Below are positions 1 to 8,097 of a stretch of DNA of 64,000 nt, piece after piece (the stretch's first letter is position 1; each line of letters opens with the position of its first letter). Source of the DNA: Geothrix fuzhouensis (GTDB lineage: Bacteria > Acidobacteriota > Holophagae > Holophagales > Holophagaceae); contig NZ_JANHMQ010000001.1 in assembly GCF_024609325.1 (NCBI RefSeq), positions 310,001-374,000 of the forward strand, written 5' to 3'. The position numbers were made by a program, and so were the translations under genes. The notes beneath the pieces are model-generated. The model made no database searches. It had not been told where the DNA came from and was given only the letters and a program-made list of their open reading frames with translations.

Positions 1-390
1 GGATCCGAGGGGGTCCGTTTCTTTGATCGGCTGGGAACTTGGGGCGTAGACGAAGGCGCTGGATGCGAAGACGGCCTTGCAACCGGGAGCCCTGGCGGCC
101 AGATGGTCGAAGACCCGCGCAGTCATCCGTAAGTTGGCCATGACCAGATCCTGGGTCCAGGCCATGCCGGGCACCGAGTAGGCGGCGAGATGGATGGCGG
201 CATCCCAGGGCCTGCCATCCGGGGCCGGCAGGGCGTCATGGCCAAGGAGGTCCACTGCCTGGCAACGCAGTCGGGGGGCGCCTGCCTGGGGGGCCCGATC
301 CCAGATCTCGACCTCGTGGCCGGCCTCGAGAAGGCGGACCGTCAGGGCCCTTCCCACGAAACCGGAGCCTCCCACCACAAGGATTTTCAT
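1..390 (-). CDS. NAD-dependent epimerase/dehydratase (extended SDR), truncated by window edge
   Basis: Only the first 130 residues are visible; the gene runs off the left edge. The start ATG is at 390 on the minus strand and the frame stays open to base 1. The N-terminus MKILVVGGSGFVGRAL is a Rossmann nucleotide-binding motif of the extended short-chain dehydrogenase class (GGSGFVG, residues 7-13), followed by an acidic strand end (EIWDR) and an IHLAAYS segment. A later FASSAFVY stretch fits the region of the catalytic serine. The family usually acts on nucleotide sugars. It diverges from a glycosyltransferase, which fits a polysaccharide or glycan role, but the substrate cannot be told from the N-terminus. 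Confidence 0.88.
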   Translation of the reverse strand, partial: MKILVVGGSGFVGRALTVRLLEAGHEVEIWDRAPQAGAPRLRCQAVDLLGHDALPAPDGRPWDAAIHLAAYSVPGMAWTQDLVMANLRMTARVFDHLAARAPGCKAVFASSAFVYAPSSQPIKETDPLGS

Positions 391-447
391 GCATTCCACT
401 CCATGGACCTGAGGGTGCTCTGGTGGTTCCAACGCAACTCTGATGCG

Positions 448-466
448 GGCCTCGCCAGGCGAGGCC
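448..466. repeat. Perfect inverted repeat between divergent genes
   Basis: GGCCTCGCC (448-456) and GGCGAGGCC (458-466) form a perfect 9-bp dyad around one base, in the 140-bp region between the divergent epimerase and glycosyltransferase genes. It could be an operator for one or both promoters or simply a hairpin; no T-run follows it, so a terminator is unlikely. Confidence 0.5.
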
Positions 467-530
467 TGATGAAATGCTACCATCTAGGCCCTTCCGACTT
501 TGCTGCTGGGCGTTACATCCAGGAGGCTTG

Positions 531-1757
531 ATGCGGCTCGCCATATTCCATCCAGCTTTCGAGACGGTGGGTGGAGCAGAGCTGCTGGTAGCGGCCCAGA
601 CCAGGTATTTCCATAGCCAGGGCGCGGCCCCTGAGCTCGTGACCCTGGGCTTCGATGAGGCCCGATGGGGTTCCCGGCTACAGGGAATTCCCATTCACAC
701 GGTGCAGAAGCGGCATTGGAGCGATCCGTTGTTCGGCTGGAGTCGCCTGGCCAAGCTGCGCCGGCGGGGATTGCGGGCTGCGAAGGCACTCGAGGGATAC
801 GACCTGGTGATCGCCCACAACTTCCCCGCCAGCGCGATGCTAGGGGCAGCCCCGATACGTGCCCGCAAAATCTGGCAGTGCAACGAACCCCCGCGGGGCA
901 TCTACCAGCGGGAGGCGAACCCCACGCTGACCGCGAGGGTCCTGGCCACGGGCGGGGGAGGTCCTGAAGAGGCGACGCTCGCCTTCGCCCGGAATCTGGA
1001 ACGCCATGATCAGGAGATGGCCAGGGACACCGGGGTTCGCGCTCGCCATGCCTATGATCTGGTGGCCACGCGGAACCTGGATCTCATCTATGCCATCAGT
1101 GAGTTCAGCCGTGACAATGCCCGGCAAATTTATGGCCGGTGCCGCGATGAAGTGATCTACCCCATCGTGCGATTCCCCGCAGGGGGCCGGAACCGTGCGG
1201 GATTGGAGCGTTCCGTACGCCGGGTGCTGGTGCATTCCCGCCTGGAGGTACTCAAGAACATCGATACCGTCATCCGCGGCTTCGCCAAATTTCAGGCGGC
1301 CAGCCCGGTGCCTTGTGAGCTGCATGTGGTGGGGGAAGGGCCTCTTCACAACCGATTGGAGGCTTTGGCCGGGAACATCTGTGTCGCAGGCTCGGTACGG
1401 TTTCATGGCTATCTGACCGATGAAGACCTGCGGAAGGTCTACGATGCCTGCGATGTTTTCGCACTGCTGACGCTGGATGAACCCTTCGGAATGGTCTATC
1501 CGGAGGCTGCTGCTAGGGGGCTGCTTCTCGTGGGGCCTGATCATGGGGGTCCTTTGGAAATCCTGGACGGAGGTCGGCTCGGGTGGGTTGTGGACGCCTT
1601 CAGCCCGGAGGCACTGGCGGGTGCACTGGAGGAGGTCTGGGAACTTGACGATGTCGAAGTGGACCGACGCCGGGAAGCCGCGGATCGGGCCTGTCGAGGC
1701 CGGTACGGCGTCGACAGAGTGGGTCCTCAGCTCATGGCGCTTTTATCGGAGGCCTGA
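531..1757 (+). CDS. Glycosyltransferase family 4 (GT-B fold)
   Basis: A 408-aa cytoplasmic or membrane-associated glycosyltransferase. The N-terminus MRLAIFHPAFETVGGAEL has the GGAE-type donor/acceptor loop of GT4 enzymes. The C-terminal half carries the GT4 signature EPFGMVYPEAAARG with its E-x7-E pair, followed by a GGPLEIL segment that normally contacts the nucleotide sugar. The start at 531 is preferred over an upstream in-frame ATG at 474 because AGGAGG lies at 521-526 and because the Rossmann strand begins immediately. It is divergent from the epimerase gene and followed 14 bp later by aroC. The sugar and acceptor are not determinable from the sequence. Confidence 0.88.
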   Translation: MRLAIFHPAFETVGGAELLVAAQTRYFHSQGAAPELVTLGFDEARWGSRLQGIPIHTVQKRHWSDPLFGWSRLAKLRRRGLRAAKALEGYDLVIAHNFPASAMLGAAPIRARKIWQCNEPPRGIYQREANPTLTARVLATGGGGPEEATLAFARNLERHDQEMARDTGVRARHAYDLVATRNLDLIYAISEFSRDNARQIYGRCRDEVIYPIVRFPAGGRNRAGLERSVRRVLVHSRLEVLKNIDTVIRGFAKFQAASPVPCELHVVGEGPLHNRLEALAGNICVAGSVRFHGYLTDEDLRKVYDACDVFALLTLDEPFGMVYPEAAARGLLLVGPDHGGPLEILDGGRLGWVVDAFSPEALAGALEEVWELDDVEVDRRREAADRACRGRYGVDRVGPQLMALLSEA

Positions 1758-1771
1758 CTTAGACTTGGGGG

Positions 1772-2896
1772 ATGCTTTTCGATTCTCCTTCCTCTTTCGG
1801 CCGGGCCTTTCGCATCGTCACCTTTGGCGAGAGCCATGGGCTTGCGGTGGGAGTGGTGATCGATGGCGTGAAGCCGGGGTTGCCCTTCGATCTGGAGGCC
1901 ATCCAGAAGGAACTGGACCGCCGGCGACCGGGCCAGTCGGACCTGGTGACGCCACGGAATGAGGCAGACCGGGTGCAGGTGCTCAGCGGGGTCTTCGAAG
2001 GCCGGACGACCGGTCATCCCATTGCCTTGGCGGTGTTCAACGAGAACCAGCGGAGCGGCGACTACAAGGCGATCTCCGACTTGTTCCGGCCCGGCCACGC
2101 GGATCTCACCTATGACCGCAAGTACGGGATCCGCGATCCACGGGGCGGTGGGCGCAGCAGCGGCCGGGAGACTCTGGCACGGGTGGCGGCTGGCGCCTGG
2201 GCGAAGCAGCAGCTCGCCGCACAGGGTGTGACGGTGCGGGGCTTCAACCGGGAGATCGCGGGCATTGCGGGGTCGATGGTGGACTGGGCCTTTGTGGAGT
2301 CCAACCCGCTGCGGGTGGCGGATCCCGCAACCTTCCCGGCCCAGCGCGCCTCCGTGGAATCCGCCCTTGCCGAAGGCGACAGCGTGGGCGGCGTCTGCGA
2401 AGTTTGGATCGAGGGGCTGCCCGTGGGGCTTGGGGACCCGGCCTTCGGCAAGCTGGACGGGCTGCTGGCCCTGGCTTGCATGTCCATCGGCGCCGTCAAG
2501 GGCGTGGAATTGGGCGCGGGTTTTGAGAGCGCCCGCCGCCGCGGCAGCGAGAACAACGACCCGCTGGGACCGGAGGGGCCGCTGAAGAACGACGCGGGTG
2601 GCACCCTTGGCGGCATCAGCACGGGCGCCCCGGTGGTGGTGCGTCTGGCGGTCAAGCCCACCAGCTCCATCTCAAAGGCGCAAAAGACCATCGACCGCGA
2701 GGGCCATGCCGCCGATATCTCCACCAAGGGGCGCCACGATCCCTGCATCGCCCCCCGCATCGTCCCGGTGGCAGAGGCCATGTGCGCCCTGGTGGTCTAC
2801 GACGCCTGGCTTACCCAGCAGGCCCTCCGGGAGGGTTCGGTGGCGCCGATGGCGGAATGGAACTGGGACGCCATCGACGCGCTGTTCCCGAAATGA
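1772..2896 (+). CDS. aroC: Chorismate synthase
   Basis: A 374-aa enzyme converting 5-enolpyruvylshikimate-3-phosphate to chorismate, the last common step of aromatic amino acid, folate and menaquinone synthesis; it needs reduced FMN. Family signatures are clear: FGRAFRIVTFGESHG near the N-terminus, RRRPGQSDLVTPRNEAD, a KYGIRDPRGGGRSSGRET segment and GGISTGAPVVVRLAVKPT in the C-terminal half. Length is normal. No other shikimate gene lies nearby; it sits upstream of the heme cluster with a 40-80 bp gap, so cotranscription with hemA is possible but not shown. Confidence 0.97.
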   Translation: MLFDSPSSFGRAFRIVTFGESHGLAVGVVIDGVKPGLPFDLEAIQKELDRRRPGQSDLVTPRNEADRVQVLSGVFEGRTTGHPIALAVFNENQRSGDYKAISDLFRPGHADLTYDRKYGIRDPRGGGRSSGRETLARVAAGAWAKQQLAAQGVTVRGFNREIAGIAGSMVDWAFVESNPLRVADPATFPAQRASVESALAEGDSVGGVCEVWIEGLPVGLGDPAFGKLDGLLALACMSIGAVKGVELGAGFESARRRGSENNDPLGPEGPLKNDAGGTLGGISTGAPVVVRLAVKPTSSISKAQKTIDREGHAADISTKGRHDPCIAPRIVPVAEAMCALVVYDAWLTQQALREGSVAPMAEWNWDAIDALFPK

Positions 2897-2977
2897 TTGT
2901 GATGACCGCCACGTTCGCGGTCGCATGACGAACCGATGACCTTGCCCTCTCTGGGCCAACCGACAATCGGATCCGAT

Positions 2978-4141
2978 ATGGAACCCGTCCTACTCAGTTT
3001 CCACGCGCCCATCCACGATCTGGACCTGGTGGCCCAGCACGTGGTGCGGGATGGTGTACCCGCCCGGCTCCGCGAGTGGCAACGCGCGTCGGGTGCCCGG
3101 GAAATTGTCTACCTGGCCACCTGCCAGAGGGTTCTGTGGCTGGTCTGGGGTGGCGACCCTGGGGCCCTCGATCCGGGGCCCGGCGTGCGCCGCTATGAGG
3201 GCGAAGAGGCCTGGGTGCACCTGCTTGCCATGTCGGCCGGGCTGGAGTCCGCCAACCTGGGCGATCGCGAGATCCCGGGTCAGATGAAGAATGCTCTCGA
3301 GCAGGCCCGCCAGGTGGGCGTGGCCGGTGACGAAGCCCAGGCCGTCTTTGAGGACGTGATCCGCGAAGGTCAGCGGCTCAGATCTCGGCTGGGATTGGCG
3401 GACGGCAACGTCAGCGTCGCCACCGTCGCACTCAAACACCTGTGCGAGGGCCTTCCAGAGGGTTCCTCCATCGCACTTGTGGGGGTGGGCCCCATGACCC
3501 AGTACCTGGCCGAGCGCCTGCCAGAGCGCGGGTTCAAGGTCTCCGTGGCCAACCGCACCAAGCACAAGGCCCATGATCTGGCCGATCCCCTTGGCCTCGC
3601 TGTGGTGGACCTGCCTCAGCTCCAACGTGATCCCGCCGGCTTCCAGGCCATCGTGAGTGCCACCGCCGCCCCTGAACCGATCTTCACCTTGGATGCCTGG
3701 CAGACCCTGAAGCGGCCGATCCTCCGCATCCTTGATCTGGCCCTGCCGCCTGACTCCGAGCCCGGCTTGGAACAGCTGCCCTGGGTCCACCGCGTGGATC
3801 TGGCGGCCTTCCTCGCCGAGACCGCCACGGCGCGGGCGCAGCGGGCCGAGGCGGCCACGAAGGCCGAAGCCTTCCTCGTAGGCGCTGCGGGCCGCCTGCG
3901 CCATCGGGCCCACGCCCGGGGGCACAAGCGCCATTTGGCCAGCGCGCAGGAGCGCCTGGACTCGGCCTGGGGCGCGCTGGAGGCGGAAGTGAAGACCCTG
4001 GAGGATTCCATGCAGGGCTTGGACGAAGCCCAGCGAGAAGCCCTCAAGGAGATCCTGACCCGAGGCCGCACCCTGGCCTTCCGGGCCCTGATCCAGACCC
4101 AGCCCAAACCGGACCCGAACGGAGAGGCAGCCAAACCATGA
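2978..4141 (+). CDS. hemA: Glutamyl-tRNA reductase (divergent)
   Basis: Reduces glutamyl-tRNA(Glu) to glutamate-1-semialdehyde, the first committed step of the C5 heme pathway. The catalytic cysteine motif appears as YLATCQR (Cys49 from this start; the usual form is STCNR). GDREIPGQMKNA corresponds to the conserved GE-QILGQVK segment, and VGVGPMTQYLAERLPERGF is the NADPH-binding domain. A C-terminal helical dimerization region follows. I chose the ATG at 2978 because the conserved domain begins at once; an in-frame ATG at 2936 would add 14 unconserved residues. The stop overlaps the hemC start (ATGA). The family call rests on motifs plus context because the sequence is divergent. Confidence 0.88.
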   Translation: MEPVLLSFHAPIHDLDLVAQHVVRDGVPARLREWQRASGAREIVYLATCQRVLWLVWGGDPGALDPGPGVRRYEGEEAWVHLLAMSAGLESANLGDREIPGQMKNALEQARQVGVAGDEAQAVFEDVIREGQRLRSRLGLADGNVSVATVALKHLCEGLPEGSSIALVGVGPMTQYLAERLPERGFKVSVANRTKHKAHDLADPLGLAVVDLPQLQRDPAGFQAIVSATAAPEPIFTLDAWQTLKRPILRILDLALPPDSEPGLEQLPWVHRVDLAAFLAETATARAQRAEAATKAEAFLVGAAGRLRHRAHARGHKRHLASAQERLDSAWGALEAEVKTLEDSMQGLDEAQREALKEILTRGRTLAFRALIQTQPKPDPNGEAAKP

Positions 4142-5016
4142 AGCACGTCACCGTCGCCACCCGCGGATCCGCCCTGGCCGTGGGCCAGGCTGAGCCTCTG
4201 GTGAGGTTCCTCGAATCGAAGGGCTACGAAGTGTCCTGGCGGAAGTTCTCGACCTCTGGCGACCAGTGGCTCCAAGGCCCCCTGGACAAGCAGGTGGGCG
4301 GAGGCTTCTTCACCAAGGAACTGGAGGACGCCATGGCCGCGGGCGCGGCCGATCTCCTCATCCACAGCCTCAAGGACGTCTCATTGGAACGGCCTGCGGG
4401 CATCGTCTCCGCGTGCATCCCGAAGCGCGAGGATCCTTCCGACTGGCTGGTGATGCGCCCCGATGCGCCCGAGGGCCTCACCATCGGTACCAGCGCCGTA
4501 CGGCGGGAGCGCGTGCTGAGCCAGCTCTTCCCCAAGGCGCAGTTCACCTGGATCCGTGGCAACGTCCAGACCCGCCTTCAGCGCGTGAGGGACGGCGTCC
4601 TGCGGGAGGCGCCCCTCCACGCCACCCTGTTGGCCGCCGCGGGCCTGAAGCGTCTGGGGCTCGACCTGTCTGGCCTTACCGTGCGCCCGCTGACGCCCGA
4701 AGAGCTGCCCTCGGCACCGGGGCAGGGGGCCCTCCTGGCGGAGGCCCGGGCGGACCGCCCCGACCTGATCGAGGCTTTGGCAGAGCTCCACGACGCCCTG
4801 ACCGCCCGCTGCGTCACCCTCGAGCGCAAGGTGCTCGCGGGCATCGGCGGGGGCTGCCAGCAGCCCCTGGGTGCCCTGGCCACGCCCCAGGCGGATGGCA
4901 CCCTCCTTCTTCGCGCGGCCTATGCGCCCGAGGGTGAGCTTCGTCGTGCCGAAGCCCGTGGTACTGATGATGCGATCCTCCTGAAGACCGTTCTCCAGGG
5001 CATCGGCCTGTCATGA
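4138..5016 (+). CDS. hemC: Hydroxymethylbilane synthase (porphobilinogen deaminase)
   Basis: A 292-aa cytosolic enzyme that polymerizes four porphobilinogens into hydroxymethylbilane. The N-terminus VATRGSALAVGQAE is the standard signature. GGFFTKELEDAM and DLLIHSLKDV cover the substrate and catalytic-aspartate region. Cys240 in GIGGGCQQPLG is the expected attachment point of the dipyrromethane cofactor. Length matches the family. It overlaps hemA by four bases and hemD by four bases (both ATGA), implying translational coupling. Confidence 0.97.
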   Translation: MKHVTVATRGSALAVGQAEPLVRFLESKGYEVSWRKFSTSGDQWLQGPLDKQVGGGFFTKELEDAMAAGAADLLIHSLKDVSLERPAGIVSACIPKREDPSDWLVMRPDAPEGLTIGTSAVRRERVLSQLFPKAQFTWIRGNVQTRLQRVRDGVLREAPLHATLLAAAGLKRLGLDLSGLTVRPLTPEELPSAPGQGALLAEARADRPDLIEALAELHDALTARCVTLERKVLAGIGGGCQQPLGALATPQADGTLLLRAAYAPEGELRRAEARGTDDAILLKTVLQGIGLS

Positions 5017-5705
5017 CCTCGGTGGCCGTACTTCCCCGCCTGGCTTTGGCCCGGCCCGCCCAGCACCCGCTGGCGGACACGGTGCGCAAGGCTGGCTGGG
5101 AAGCGGTGCCCTTCGCGTTCACCTGCCTGAAGGTGTCCACGGCACCGCCGCCAATCCCCTTTGCCGAGGCCCAGGGATTGCTGGTGCTGAGTCCCTCGGG
5201 GGCCCAGGTGGCCGCGCCGCGACTCCCCGCAGGCATGCTCTGTCTCGTGCAGGGCGCAGGCACGGCGGACGCTTTAGGGCGCCACGATCTGGATGTCGAG
5301 TTGCCTTCCGAGGCCCGGGCTGAAGCCCTGTGGGAGCTGTTGCAAGCCCGGTTCCCTGAGGGCGGAGACTTCATCCTGGCCCGCGGTGAGCGGAGCCGGG
5401 AATACCTGGAATTGGCGACCCGAGGGACCGCCTGGCGGATCCATCCCTGGATCACCCATCGCGAGGTTGCGAAGGATCCACTTCCCGCTCTGCCAAAGGT
5501 GGAAGCCGTTCTGGCCTTGAGCCCCCTCCAGGCTGAGATCCTGGCCCCCATCAGCCTCGGCGTGCAGCGCTTCGCCTGGGGCGAGGCGACAGCCGTGGCC
5601 TTCGCCAAGGCCGGTGCCCCGGCTCTTGCCCACTGCGAACCGAAACCCGGCCTGCTTTGGGCCATGCTCGCGCAACACCTGAACAAGGAGGAGTCCCCAT
5701 GCTGA
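5013..5705 (+). CDS. hemD: Uroporphyrinogen-III synthase
   Basis: A 230-aa protein in the position where hemD is expected, between hemC and hemB. The family cyclizes hydroxymethylbilane with inversion of ring D and is poorly conserved. Visible support is the two-lobed alternating strand/helix pattern, an LLVLSPSGAQVAA segment resembling the conserved TS-NGV region, and the C-terminal WGEATAVAFAKAGAPA stretch corresponding to the usual G-TA-A-G motif. It overlaps hemC by 4 bp and the hemB start by 7 bp. The call depends partly on context. Confidence 0.87.
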   Translation: MTSVAVLPRLALARPAQHPLADTVRKAGWEAVPFAFTCLKVSTAPPPIPFAEAQGLLVLSPSGAQVAAPRLPAGMLCLVQGAGTADALGRHDLDVELPSEARAEALWELLQARFPEGGDFILARGERSREYLELATRGTAWRIHPWITHREVAKDPLPALPKVEAVLALSPLQAEILAPISLGVQRFAWGEATAVAFAKAGAPALAHCEPKPGLLWAMLAQHLNKEESPC

Positions 5706-6676
5706 ACCGCTCCCGCCGCCTCCGCACCAGTGCCGCCATGCGCAACCTGGTCTCCGAGACTGATCTCCGGCCGCGCCACCTCATCCAGCCCCACTTCGTG
5801 CAGCCCCAGGCGGGCAGCACCGAGATCTCCAGCATGCCAGGCATTGTCAATGCCGGCGTGGAGGAGACGCTGCGGCAAGTGGAGAAGGATCTGAAGAAGG
5901 GCTTGGCCAGCGTGCTGCTCTTCGGCGTGCCGGAGGATGCCTCCAAGACGCCGGATGCCCGCTATGCCTGCGACCACAACGGCGTCGTGCCCGTGGCCGT
6001 GAAGGCCCTGAAGAAGGCCTTCGGCTCGGACCTCATCGTCATGACTGATGTGTGCCTTTGCGGCTGCACCAGCCACGGCCACTGTGGCCTCGTGGATGAG
6101 AACGGCGTGGTGCAGAATGACGAAACCCTGCCCATCCTGGCGGAAATGGCCCTCCGCCACGCCGAGGCGGGCGCGGACGTGGCCTCCCCCAGCGACATGA
6201 TGGATGGCCGCGTGGCGGCCATCCGCACGCTCCTGGACAAGAACGGCTTCACCCAGACCAGCATCCTCAGCTACGCCATCAAGCACTCCGGTGCCTACTA
6301 TGGCCCCTTCCGCGAAGCCGCCCACAGCAGCCCCAAGTTCGGCGACCGGAAGACCTACCAGATGGATCCGCGGAATGCCCGGGAAGGCCTGCGCGACGCG
6401 CTACTCGACATCGAAGAGGGTGCCGACATGCTCATGGTCAAGCCCGCCCTGCCGAACCTGGACCTCATCTGGCGCCTGCGGGAGCGCACCCTGGCGCCCA
6501 TCTGCGCCTACCACGTGTCCAGCGAGTTCAGCAGCGTGAAGGCTGCAGATCGCCTGGGCTGGGTGAACGGCGACCAGCTGATGTACGAGCACCTCATCGC
6601 CATCCGGCGCGCCGGCGCCGACATGATCGTCACCTACGCTGGCCGCGAGGCCGTGGAGAAAGGCTGGATCTCTTGA
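5699..6676 (+). CDS. hemB: Delta-aminolevulinic acid dehydratase (porphobilinogen synthase)
   Basis: A 325-aa enzyme condensing two 5-aminolevulinates to porphobilinogen. Zinc-type active site: Cys119, Cys121 and Cys129 in DVCLCGCTSHGHCG. The Schiff-base lysines are Lys195 (SYAIKHSGAYYGPF) and Lys248 (MLMVKPALPNLD). The start at 5699 is supported by AAGGAGGAG at 5686-5694 and by MLNRSRRLRTS, which aligns with the usual N-terminus; a longer frame from 5657 would sit inside hemD. It overlaps the end of hemD, indicating one transcript with hemACD. A dispersed-type palindromic repeat follows before hemL. Confidence 0.97.
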   Translation: MLNRSRRLRTSAAMRNLVSETDLRPRHLIQPHFVQPQAGSTEISSMPGIVNAGVEETLRQVEKDLKKGLASVLLFGVPEDASKTPDARYACDHNGVVPVAVKALKKAFGSDLIVMTDVCLCGCTSHGHCGLVDENGVVQNDETLPILAEMALRHAEAGADVASPSDMMDGRVAAIRTLLDKNGFTQTSILSYAIKHSGAYYGPFREAAHSSPKFGDRKTYQMDPRNAREGLRDALLDIEEGADMLMVKPALPNLDLIWRLRERTLAPICAYHVSSEFSSVKAADRLGWVNGDQLMYEHLIAIRRAGADMIVTYAGREAVEKGWIS

Positions 6677-6682
6677 ATTTGA

Positions 6683-6751
6683 AACCGCAGATGATGCAGA
6701 TGGCGCGGATAAAAGCCGGGCCATCTTTCTTCATCTGCGACATCTGCGGTT
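6683..6751. repeat. Palindromic repeat element between hemB and hemL
   Basis: Two 20-bp arms, 6683-6702 and 6732-6751, are inverted copies differing at two bases (left arm begins AACCGCAGATG, right arm ends CATCTGCGGTT). Each arm contains two CAGATG-like units, so the element is also internally repetitive. The loop is 29 nt and contains the related word GGCGCGGAT. This CCGCAGATG-type sequence is of the kind found as dispersed intergenic repeats in various bacterial genomes; copy number here needs a genome search. The folded RNA would lie between hemB and hemL and could affect processing of the message. Confidence 0.75.
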
Positions 6752-6769
6752 AATCCCTTAGAGGTTTTC

Positions 6770-8026
6770 ATGAGTAACGACACCTTGTTCCAAGAGGCCC
6801 TGACGCACTTCCCCGGTGGCGTCTCCAGCCCGGTGCGGGCGTTCCGGGCCGTGGGCGGCACACCGAAGTTCTTCAAGAAGGCCAGCGGCGCCTGGTTCGA
6901 GGACGAGGACGGCCAGCGCTTCCTCGACCTCTGCATGTCCTGGGGACCGCTGATCCTGGGCCACGCCCATCCCGACATCCTGGCGGCCGTGACCGAGTCC
7001 ATGCAGGAGGGGCTCACCTTCGGCGCCCCCAGCCGCCGCGAGCTGGCCCTGGCCCGGAAGATCAAGGAGATGGTGCCATTCGTGGAGAAGATGCGCTTCG
7101 TGTCCTCGGGCACGGAAGCCGTCATGTCCGCGCTGCGGGCCGCCCGCGGCTTCACGGGCCGGGATCGCATCCTGAAGTTCGAGGGCTGCTATCACGGCCA
7201 CAGCGATGGCCTGCTGGTGAAGGCCGGCTCTGGCCTCATCACCTTCGGCGCTCCCACCAGCGCGGGCGTGCCCAAGGGCATTGCCGAGCTGACCTCCGTG
7301 GTCACCCTCGATGACCTGGAGACCCTGGAGCGCACCTTCGCCGAGATCGGCAATGAGCTGGCTGCAGCCATCATCGAGCCCATCCCCGCCAACAACGGTC
7401 TGCTGCTCCAGCGCCCCGAGTTCCTCAAGCGTCTGCGCGAACTTTGCACAAAGCACGGCGTGGTCCTCATCTTCGACGAGGTCATCAGCGGCTTCCGCGT
7501 GGCCCCCGGCGGCGCGGCGGAGCGCCTGGGCATCACGCCCGACCTGGCGACCTACGGCAAGATCATCGGCGGCGGCATGCCCGTCGGCCTTTACGGTGGC
7601 CGCAAGGACATCATGGGCGTCGTCGCGCCGGACGGCCCGGTCTACCAGGCGGGCACGCTGTCGGGGAATCCCGTGGCCATGGCCGCGGGCCTCGCCACCA
7701 TGGAGAAGCTGACCCCGGCCTTCTACGCCGCATTGGAAGCCAACGCCGCGAAGTGGGCCGCGGCCTTCGAGACCATTCCGGGTCTCCACTGCCCCCGCTA
7801 CGGCAGCCTGCTGTGGCCGCTGTTCCAGGATGGCGTGCGTCGCAGTGACGCAGTGAAGGGCGAGGCCATCAGTACCTTCAACCGCCTGCACAAGGCGCTG
7901 CTGGGCCAGGGCGTCTACCTGCCGCCCAGCGGCTATGAAGTGGCCTTCCTCGGCGCCGCACATGGCGAACCCGAATTGGCCCACTTCAAGCAGGCCGTGG
8001 CTGCCGTGGCCAAGGACTTCGCCTGA
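6770..8026 (+). CDS. hemL: Glutamate-1-semialdehyde 2,1-aminomutase
   Basis: A 418-aa PLP enzyme converting glutamate-1-semialdehyde to 5-aminolevulinate, the second step of the C5 pathway begun by hemA. Family features: FPGGVSSPVRAF near the N-terminus, RFVSSGTEAVMSALRAAR binding PLP phosphate, FDEVISGFR with the cofactor aspartate, and Lys264 in ATYGKIIGGGMPVG as the Schiff-base lysine. GAGG at 6761 precedes the start. Length is typical. It lies about 90 bp after hemB, separated by the palindromic repeat. Confidence 0.97.
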   Translation: MSNDTLFQEALTHFPGGVSSPVRAFRAVGGTPKFFKKASGAWFEDEDGQRFLDLCMSWGPLILGHAHPDILAAVTESMQEGLTFGAPSRRELALARKIKEMVPFVEKMRFVSSGTEAVMSALRAARGFTGRDRILKFEGCYHGHSDGLLVKAGSGLITFGAPTSAGVPKGIAELTSVVTLDDLETLERTFAEIGNELAAAIIEPIPANNGLLLQRPEFLKRLRELCTKHGVVLIFDEVISGFRVAPGGAAERLGITPDLATYGKIIGGGMPVGLYGGRKDIMGVVAPDGPVYQAGTLSGNPVAMAAGLATMEKLTPAFYAALEANAAKWAAAFETIPGLHCPRYGSLLWPLFQDGVRRSDAVKGEAISTFNRLHKALLGQGVYLPPSGYEVAFLGAAHGEPELAHFKQAVAAVAKDFA

Positions 8027-8097
8027 TTTCCGAAGGTTCAGCCCACTTCCCTGCGCGCCTTCCCTGGTTTCTGTGATGACATGTTTTTGGTGATGTG

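Noticed and set aside
4814-6325. 503-codon open frame on the minus strand across hemC, hemD and hemB
   Set aside because: It runs antisense to three well-supported heme genes and its translation is Ala/Arg/Gly-rich low-complexity sequence typical of antisense frames in GC-rich DNA.
6758-7984. 408-codon open frame on the minus strand opposite hemL
   Set aside because: Fully antisense to hemL, no domain motif, composition typical of a shadow frame.
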